64,000 nucleotides of DNA from contig NC_016109.1 in NCBI RefSeq assembly GCF_000269985.1, positions 8,459,001 to 8,523,000 on the forward strand, in the 5' to 3' direction. Origin of the DNA: Kitasatospora setae KM-6054. GTDB lineage: Bacteria > Actinomycetota > Actinomycetes > Streptomycetales > Streptomycetaceae. Positions 58,731 to 64,000 of this stretch are shown piece by piece (positions within the stretch are counted from its first letter, which is position 1; each line of letters begins with the position of its first letter). The notes beneath the pieces are model-generated. The model was not told where the DNA came from and made no database searches. It saw only the letters and a program-made list of their open reading frames with translations. The position numbers were made by a program, and so were the translations under genes.

Positions 58731-60008
58731 TCAGGCGCGCGGCCAGAGCGGCTCCTCGGCGCGGTCCTCGGCCGCGCGCAGCACCCGCAGCACGTTGCGG
58801 CCGGTCAGCGCCTCCAGCTCGGCGGTGGACCAGCCGCGGACGGCCAACTCCCGCAGCAGCACCGGGTACCCGGCCACGTCCGGCAGGTCGACGGGCTGCC
58901 GGTCGACGCCGTCGTAGTCGCCGCCCAGGCCGATGTGGTCGAGGCCGGCCACCTCGCGGGCGTGCTCGACGTGGTCGGCGACCCGGGCGGCGGTGGCCTC
59001 CGGGCGCGGGTGGGCGTCCAGCCAGCGGCGCAGCTCCGGCGGCGGGGGCGCGCCCGGGCCGGCCGCGAACGCGGCGGCGTACTCGGCGGCCGCGGCGGCC
59101 GGGCTCTCGCCGGGGGCCGGGTGGCGCGGCCACGCCCAGCGCGGCTCGGGCAGGCCGAGCCGCTCCCGTTCGGCGGCCAGCTCGGCGCGCCAGGCGACCA
59201 CGTCGGCGGAGACGAAGTCCGGGACGAAGGTCAGCTGCACGACGCCGCCGTTGCCGGCCAGCAGCGCCAGCACCTCGTCCGAGACGTTGCGCGGGTGCTC
59301 GTCGACCGCCCGGCAGGACGAGTGGCTGAAGATCACCGGGGCGGTGGAGGCCGCCAGCGCGGCCCGCTGGGTGGACTCGGCGGTGTGCGAGAGGTCGACC
59401 AGCACGCCGATCCGGTTCAGCTCGGCGACCACGGCCAGGCCCGCCGCCGACAGCCCGCCGACGCCGGGGGAGTCCGGGTCGGTCGCGGAGTCCGCCCACG
59501 GGGTGTGGTGGTTGTGGGTCAGCGTCAGGTAGCGCACGCCCAGGCGGGCGTAGGCGCGCAGCACGCCCAGCGAGGACGCCAGCGAGTGCCCGCCCTCGAC
59601 GCCGAGCAGCGAGGCGATCCGGCCGTCCGCGACCGCCGCCTCCACCTGCTCGGCGGTGGCCGCCGCCCGCAGCCGCTCCGGGTAGCGGGCGATCAGCCGG
59701 TGCGCCAGGTCGAGCTGCTCCAGGGTGGCCACCGCGGCGACCGGCTCGGGCAGGTCGGACGGCACGTAGACGGACCAGAACTGCGCGCCGACCCCGCCCA
59801 CGCGCAGCCGGGGCAGGTCGGTGTGCAGCTCGGGCCGGGGCCCGTCCAGGCCCTCCACCGAGCCGCCGGCCCGGGCCCGCAGGGCGACCGGCAGGTCGTT
59901 GTGGCCGTCGAACACCGGGGTGCGGAGCAGCGCCTCCCGGACGGTGGCGTCGGCGTCGGCGTGTTCGGCGCGGGCGGTGTGTCCGGCGCGGGCGGTGTGT
60001 CCGGTCAT
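58731..60008 (-). CDS. Membrane-type dipeptidase (peptidase M19)
   Basis: The 425-residue M19 renal-dipeptidase family protein has its two-zinc site visible as His/Asp in FDGHNDLPV, the bridging Glu in LLGVEGGHSL, His in VDLSHTAES and FSHSSCRAV, and Asp in GLGGDYDG. It cleaves dipeptides, including some with D-residues. There is no signal peptide, so it probably acts in the cytoplasm on peptides brought in by the ABC system encoded upstream. Its start overlaps the ATPase stop (ATGA). Confidence 0.9.
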   Translation of the reverse strand: MTGHTARAGHTARAEHADADATVREALLRTPVFDGHNDLPVALRARAGGSVEGLDGPRPELHTDLPRLRVGGVGAQFWSVYVPSDLPEPVAAVATLEQLDLAHRLIARYPERLRAAATAEQVEAAVADGRIASLLGVEGGHSLASSLGVLRAYARLGVRYLTLTHNHHTPWADSATDPDSPGVGGLSAAGLAVVAELNRIGVLVDLSHTAESTQRAALAASTAPVIFSHSSCRAVDEHPRNVSDEVLALLAGNGGVVQLTFVPDFVSADVVAWRAELAAERERLGLPEPRWAWPRHPAPGESPAAAAAEYAAAFAAGPGAPPPPELRRWLDAHPRPEATAARVADHVEHAREVAGLDHIGLGGDYDGVDRQPVDLPDVAGYPVLLRELAVRGWSTAELEALTGRNVLRVLRAAEDRAEEPLWPRA

Positions 60009-61807
60009 GCGGGGGTGGCTCCGGTCTGTCGTCGGGAGAGGAGGGCGGCGCGGCGCTCGGCCTGCCGGTCCGGGTCGGGGACCGGCAGGGCGGCGATCAG
60101 CTGCCGGGTGTAGGCGTGCCGCGGGTCGCCGAGGACGCGGGCGGTGGGGCCGGTCTCGACCACCCGGCCCTGGTGCAGGACGGTGACCCGGTCGGCGACC
60201 CGTTCGACCACGGCCAGGTCGTGGCTGACGAAGAGCGCGGCGAAGCCGAGTTCGCGCTGCAGCCGGGTGAACAGCTCCAGCACCCGGGCCTGCACCGAGA
60301 CGTCCAGCGCCGAGGTGGGTTCGTCCGCGATCACCAGTTCCGGATCGAGGGCCAGCGCGCGGGCCAGCGAGGCGCGTTGGCGCTGGCCGCCGCTGAGTTC
60401 GTGCGGGTGCCGGTCGGCGGTGCCGTCGGGCAGCCGGACCTGCGCCAGCAGCTCGCGGACCCGGGCGGCGACGGCCGGGCCGTCCAGCTCGGGCCGGTGC
60501 ACCCGGAGCGGTTCGGCGACGCAGGCGCCGATGGTCAGCCGGGGGTCGAAGCTGGTGGCCGGGTCCTGGAAGACGAAGCCGAGCCGTCCGCCCTGTCGCG
60601 GGCGGCGGCGCCGGGCGGCTCCGCCCAGTTCCTCGCCGAGGACGCGGAGGCTGCCGCCGGTGACGCCGGTCAGTCCGGCCAGGGCGCGGCCGATGGTGGT
60701 CTTGCCGCTGCCGCTGCCCCCGACCAGCCCCAGCACCTCGCCCGCGCGGATCTCCAGGTCGACCCCGTCCACCGCCCGGAACGGCCGGCGCCCCAGCCGC
60801 CCCGGGTAGTCGACGGTCAGGCCCCGGGCGGCGACCACCGGCGGGCCGGCGGGCGCCTCGGCGGACGGGTCGGCAGGTGTCGCGGCGGACGGGTCGGCAG
60901 GTGTCGCGGCGGACGGGTCGGCAGGTGTCGCGGCGGACGGGTCGGCAGGTGTCGCGGCGGGCGGTTCGGGCCTGGCCGGGGCGGCGCCGAAGTCCGGTAC
61001 GGCGGCCAGGAGTTGCCGGGTGTACGGGTGCTGCGGCGCGGCGAACAGCTCGCGCACCGGGGCCTGTTCGACGATCAGGCCGGCCCGCATCACCGCGACC
61101 CGGTCGGCCAGGTCGGCGACCACGCCCATGTTGTGGGTGATCAGCAGCAGCGCGGTGTCCGACTCGTCCCGCAGGCGGCGCAGCAGGTCGAGGATCCCGG
61201 CCTGCACGGTGACGTCCAGCGAGGTGGTCGGCTCGTCCGCGACCAGCAGCCGGGCGCCCAGCGCGAGCGCCATCGCGATCACCGCGCGCTGCTGCTGCCC
61301 GCCCGACAGCTGGTGCGGGTAGGAGGCGGCGCGCCGGTCCGGTTCGGGGATGCCGACCTGGTCGAGCAGCTCGATCGCGCGGGCCCGGCGGGAGGCGCGG
61401 GTGCCCCAGCCGTGGGCGCGCAGGCCCTCGGTGAGCTGCCAGCCGATCGGGAAGACCGGGTTGAGCGCGGTGGACGGCTCCTGGAAGACCATCGCCGCCG
61501 CCGTGCCGCGCAGCTCCCGCAGCGTCCGGCGGTCCGCGCCCAGCACGTCCACCAGGCCGGCGTCGCCGTGCCGCAGCAGCACCCGGCCGCCGGCCGCCGC
61601 CGAACCGGGCAGCAGGCCGAGCACGCTGCGCGCGGTCACGGTCTTGCCGCTGCCGCTCTCGCCGACCAGGGCCAGCGCCTCCCCGGCCGCCACCGACAGG
61701 CTGACGCCCCGGACGGCCGGGGCCGGGCCGGCGTCGGTGGCGAACGAGACGTGCAGGTCCTCGATCCGCAGCAGCTCGGCGGCGGGGGAGCGGCTCTCAT
61801 CGGGCAT
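60005..61807 (-). CDS. Fused peptide ABC transporter ATPase (DppD-DppF type)
   Basis: The 600-residue protein has two complete ATPase domains. The first (about 8-265) has Walker A GESGSGKT and signature LSGGQQQR. The second (about 325-585) has GGSGSGKTTIG and LSGGQRQR. Between them a linker holds four copies of an eight-residue Ala/Pro/Asp/Ser unit. It powers import of di- or oligopeptides through the two permeases encoded upstream. Fusion of the D and F subunits is common in actinomycetes. It overlaps its neighbours at both ends. Confidence 0.92.
   Translation of the reverse strand: MPDESRSPAAELLRIEDLHVSFATDAGPAPAVRGVSLSVAAGEALALVGESGSGKTVTARSVLGLLPGSAAAGGRVLLRHGDAGLVDVLGADRRTLRELRGTAAAMVFQEPSTALNPVFPIGWQLTEGLRAHGWGTRASRRARAIELLDQVGIPEPDRRAASYPHQLSGGQQQRAVIAMALALGARLLVADEPTTSLDVTVQAGILDLLRRLRDESDTALLLITHNMGVVADLADRVAVMRAGLIVEQAPVRELFAAPQHPYTRQLLAAVPDFGAAPARPEPPAATPADPSAATPADPSAATPADPSAATPADPSAEAPAGPPVVAARGLTVDYPGRLGRRPFRAVDGVDLEIRAGEVLGLVGGSGSGKTTIGRALAGLTGVTGGSLRVLGEELGGAARRRRPRQGGRLGFVFQDPATSFDPRLTIGACVAEPLRVHRPELDGPAVAARVRELLAQVRLPDGTADRHPHELSGGQRQRASLARALALDPELVIADEPTSALDVSVQARVLELFTRLQRELGFAALFVSHDLAVVERVADRVTVLHQGRVVETGPTARVLGDPRHAYTRQLIAALPVPDPDRQAERRAALLSRRQTGATPA
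60861..60956 (-). repeat. Four exact 24-bp tandem repeats in ATPase linker
   Basis: Units at 60861-60884, 60885-60908, 60909-60932 and 60933-60956 are identical and in frame. Each encodes an eight-residue TPADPSAA-type unit. Exact identity points to recent slippage; copy number probably varies between strains. Confidence 0.85.
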
Positions 61808-62813
61808 GGGTCGGCTCCTCCTCGGCGGGTGTTTCCGCGGGCGCCTCGGCGGGCGTCCCGGTGGTCGCGGGCTTCTCAGCGGGCACCTCGATGGTCGCGG
61901 CGGGGGCCCGGCGGCGGCGCAGGCGCGGGTCGGCGAGGTCGTTCAGGCTCTCGCCCAGCAGCGTCACGCCGAGCACGGTGAGCACCATCGCGCTGCCCGG
62001 GGCGAGCGCCGTCCACCAGATGCCCGAGGTCACGTCCGGGACGGAGCGGTTCAGGTCGTAGCCCCATTCGGCGGCCGCGTTCGGCTCGATGCCGAAGCCG
62101 AGGAAGCCGAGGCCGGCCAGCGTCAGCACCGACTCGGCGGCGTTCAGGGTGAGGATCAGCGGCAGGCCGCGCACCGAGTTGCGCAGCACGTGCCGGAACA
62201 TGATCCGCAGGTGGCCGGTGCCGATCACCCGGGCCGCCTCGACGAACGGCTCGGCCTTGACCCGCAGCACCTCGGCGCGCACCACCCGGAAGTACTGCGG
62301 CACGAAGACCATCGCCACCGAGCAGGCCGCCGCCGTCAGCCCGCCGCCCAGGCTGGACTGCCCTCCGCTGATCACGATCGACAGCACGATCGCCAGCAGC
62401 AGCGAGGGGAACGAGTACAGCGCGTCGGCGACCCCGACCAGCAGCCGGTCCGGCCAGCCGCCCAGGTAGCCGGAGGCCAGGCCGAGCAGGGTGCCGGGCA
62501 GCACGGAGATCAGCAGCGACAGCCCGATCACCGCCACCGCCGTACGGGTCGCCCACAGGGTGCGGGCCAGCACGTCGTAGCCGCCCACCGTGGTGCCCAG
62601 CGGGTGCCCCGCGCCGGGCGGCCGCTGCGAGCCGAACAGGGCTCCGCCGTCCTGGAGTTGGGCGTGCCCCCAGGGCGCGAGCCAGGGCGCGGCGAGGGCG
62701 GCGAGCAGCAGCAGGGCGGTCAGCGCGACGCCGGCCAGCAGCATCGCGCGCTGCAGGCCGACGCTGCCGCGCAGCCGCTTCGGGACGAGTCGGGTGGTCA
62801 GGGCGGTGCGCAT
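61797..62813 (-). CDS. Peptide ABC transporter permease (DppC-like)
   Basis: The 338-residue BPD_transp_1 permease has about six helices and an N-terminal OppC_N segment (LQRAMLLAGVALTALLLLAA). The cytoplasmic EAA-type loop is EAARVIGTGHLRIMFRHVLR. The C-terminus is a Pro/Ala/Glu-rich tail (about 300-338). It forms the channel with the DppB-like protein. Its start overlaps the dppB stop by one base, and its end overlaps the ATPase gene by 11 bases. Confidence 0.92.
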   Translation of the reverse strand: MRTALTTRLVPKRLRGSVGLQRAMLLAGVALTALLLLAALAAPWLAPWGHAQLQDGGALFGSQRPPGAGHPLGTTVGGYDVLARTLWATRTAVAVIGLSLLISVLPGTLLGLASGYLGGWPDRLLVGVADALYSFPSLLLAIVLSIVISGGQSSLGGGLTAAACSVAMVFVPQYFRVVRAEVLRVKAEPFVEAARVIGTGHLRIMFRHVLRNSVRGLPLILTLNAAESVLTLAGLGFLGFGIEPNAAAEWGYDLNRSVPDVTSGIWWTALAPGSAMVLTVLGVTLLGESLNDLADPRLRRRRAPAATIEVPAEKPATTGTPAEAPAETPAEEEPTHAR

Positions 62814-63943
62814 CAGTACCTCACCCGGGGGTCGATCAGCGCGGCGAGCGCGTCCACCAGGAAGTTGACCACCGCGACCACCACGGCGAACAGCGCCACG
62901 ATGCCCTGGACGGCGGCGAAGTCACGGGCCGTCAGGTAGTGCGCCAGCTCGTAGCCCAGGCCCTTCCACTCGAAGGTGGTCTCGGTCAGCACCGCGCCGC
63001 CCAGCAGCCCGGCCACCTGGAGGCCGAGCACCGTCACCACCGGGATCAGCGCGGGCCGGGCGGCGTGCCGGGTGACCAGCCGCAGCCCGCCGACCCCGCG
63101 CGAGCGGGCCGCCTCGACGTACTCGGCCTCCAGGGTGGAGATCAGGTGGGTGCGGACCAGCCGCAGCAGCACGCCCGCCAGCAGCAGGCCCAGCGCCAGC
63201 GCGGGCAGCACGGCGTGCCGCAGCACGTCGGCGACGGCCGGGCCGTCGCCGCTGCGCACCGCGTCCAGCAGGTAGAGGCCGGTCGGGTCGGAGAGGTCCT
63301 GGAGGCGCAGCTCGACGTCGATCGAGGCGCGGCCGGAGACCGGCAGCCAGCCCAGGCCGACCGCGAGCACCAGCTTGAGCAGCAGGCCGACGAAGAACAC
63401 CGGGGTGGCGTAGGCCAGCACGGCGGCCAGCCGCAGCACCGCGTCCGGGGCGCGGTCGCGGAAGCGGGCCGCCAGGGCGCCCAGCGGGACGCCCACGGCG
63501 ACGGCCACCAGCAGGGCCCAGCAGGCGAGTTCGAGGGTGGCGGCGCCGTAGGTGCGGAGCACCTCGGAGACCGCCCGGTTGTCGGTGGCGGTGCGGCCGA
63601 AGTCGCCGGTGGCGGTCTGCCGCAGGTAGTCGAAGTACTGGGTGAGCAGCGGCCGGTCGTAGCCGGCCGCGTGCAGCTTCTCCTGCAACTGGGCCGGGGT
63701 GAGCCGGTCGGCGAAGGCGGTGGTGATCGGGTCGCCGGTGGCCCGCATCAGGAAGAACACGGCGGTGAGCAGCAGCAGGACGGTCGGCAGGACGAGCAGC
63801 AGGCGGACCGCCAGGTAGCGGACCAGCGGTGAACGCGGCAGCGGCAGCCGCCCCCGGAGCGCGGCCCGCCGGGGCCGGCCGCGCTCGGGGTCGTTGCCGT
63901 CGTCCTCCGCCGCGCGTCCGCCCAGGGGCTGAGCGAGCGTCAT
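62813..63943 (-). CDS. Peptide ABC transporter permease (DppB-like)
   Basis: The 376-residue permease has a first helix at about 46-66 (LLLVLPTVLLLLTAVFFLM), followed by the DppB periplasmic region (RPLLTQYFDYLRQTATGDFG) and the EAA loop EYVEAARSRGVGGLRLVTRH. ATG at 63943 lacks a strong ribosome-binding site. The 37 bases beyond it follow a frame ending at 63981 (LPAQG then stop) that is probably the C-terminus of a substrate-binding protein gene continuing outside the window. Confidence 0.9.
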   Translation of the reverse strand: MTLAQPLGGRAAEDDGNDPERGRPRRAALRGRLPLPRSPLVRYLAVRLLLVLPTVLLLLTAVFFLMRATGDPITTAFADRLTPAQLQEKLHAAGYDRPLLTQYFDYLRQTATGDFGRTATDNRAVSEVLRTYGAATLELACWALLVAVAVGVPLGALAARFRDRAPDAVLRLAAVLAYATPVFFVGLLLKLVLAVGLGWLPVSGRASIDVELRLQDLSDPTGLYLLDAVRSGDGPAVADVLRHAVLPALALGLLLAGVLLRLVRTHLISTLEAEYVEAARSRGVGGLRLVTRHAARPALIPVVTVLGLQVAGLLGGAVLTETTFEWKGLGYELAHYLTARDFAAVQGIVALFAVVVAVVNFLVDALAALIDPRVRY

Positions 63944-64000
63944 GGCAGTTTCTTTCGGAGGTGTCGGGAGGGGAGGGGGCTCAGCCCTGGGCGGGGAGGG

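Overview
The window is about 64 kb of very GC-rich DNA. Codons end almost always in G or C, GTG and TTG starts are common, and stop/start overlaps (GTGA, ATGA, TTGA) are frequent. A WhiB-family protein, a SigB/F/G-type sigma factor, a SpoIIE-type phosphatase, CebR-type and DasR-type operators, and LitR/LitS-like light regulators are present. This fits a soil actinomycete of the Streptomycetaceae (Streptomyces or Kitasatospora); I cannot choose the genus from the sequence. I see no tRNA, rRNA, CRISPR array, transposase or integrase.

Left third (1-30.4 kb): use of plant cell walls. A truncated GH9 cellulase with an upstream CebR-type box is followed by a vanillate demethylase pair (vanA/vanB-like). 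Next come a PaaX-type regulator and a divergent four-gene operon. Its products (MFE2-like SDR dehydrogenase, amidohydrolase, acyl-CoA ligase, MaoC hydratase) match the CouN-CouO-CouL-CouM set that shortens ferulate and p-coumarate by beta-oxidative deacetylation. An MFS transporter carries the same promoter motif as that operon, and a secreted alpha/beta hydrolase with a 5' frame problem follows it. After a small heat-shock gene and its regulator comes a LacI-controlled L-arabinose operon: a YtfQRT-YjfF-like furanose ABC transporter, araB, araD, araA, an aldose epimerase and transaldolase. A phosphotransferase, a lone chitin-binding protein behind a DasR-type site, and a GH6 cellulase behind a second CebR-type box complete the region. 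Together they could consume cellulose, arabinose side chains and the ferulate esterified to them.

Middle third (30.4-44 kb): mixed metabolism and signalling. It holds an APC permease operon facing an Lrp/AsnC regulator across an array of five CGGCA-N5-TGCCG repeats, a frameshifted gluzincin-type metallopeptidase with a small coupled partner, a cupin, and a DUF4239 membrane protein with a TTA codon. A P450, two ferritin-like secreted proteins, a cyclopropane-fatty-acid synthase, a serine hydrolase, a TetR gene remnant, and a coupled MEDS-STAS / MEDS-ATPase pair follow.

Right third (44-64 kb): light and general stress. An FeS-type cryptochrome/photolyase, an ECF sigma factor (LitS-like), a B12-binding MerR regulator (LitR/CarH-like) and a DUF2071 protein form a light-response cassette. 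Its left edge carries a decayed copy of the leader and first codons of the DUF4383 gene found at its right edge. Beyond it are many partner-switching parts (anti-sigma ATPases, STAS protein, GAF-PP2C phosphatase), a WhiB protein, small stress-type membrane and PRC-barrel proteins, and a sigma - STAS - ATPase module. The window closes with a minus-strand operon of peptide ABC transporter genes (dppB-, dppC- and fused dppDF-like) ending in a membrane-type dipeptidase. Strong hairpin terminators separate most units.
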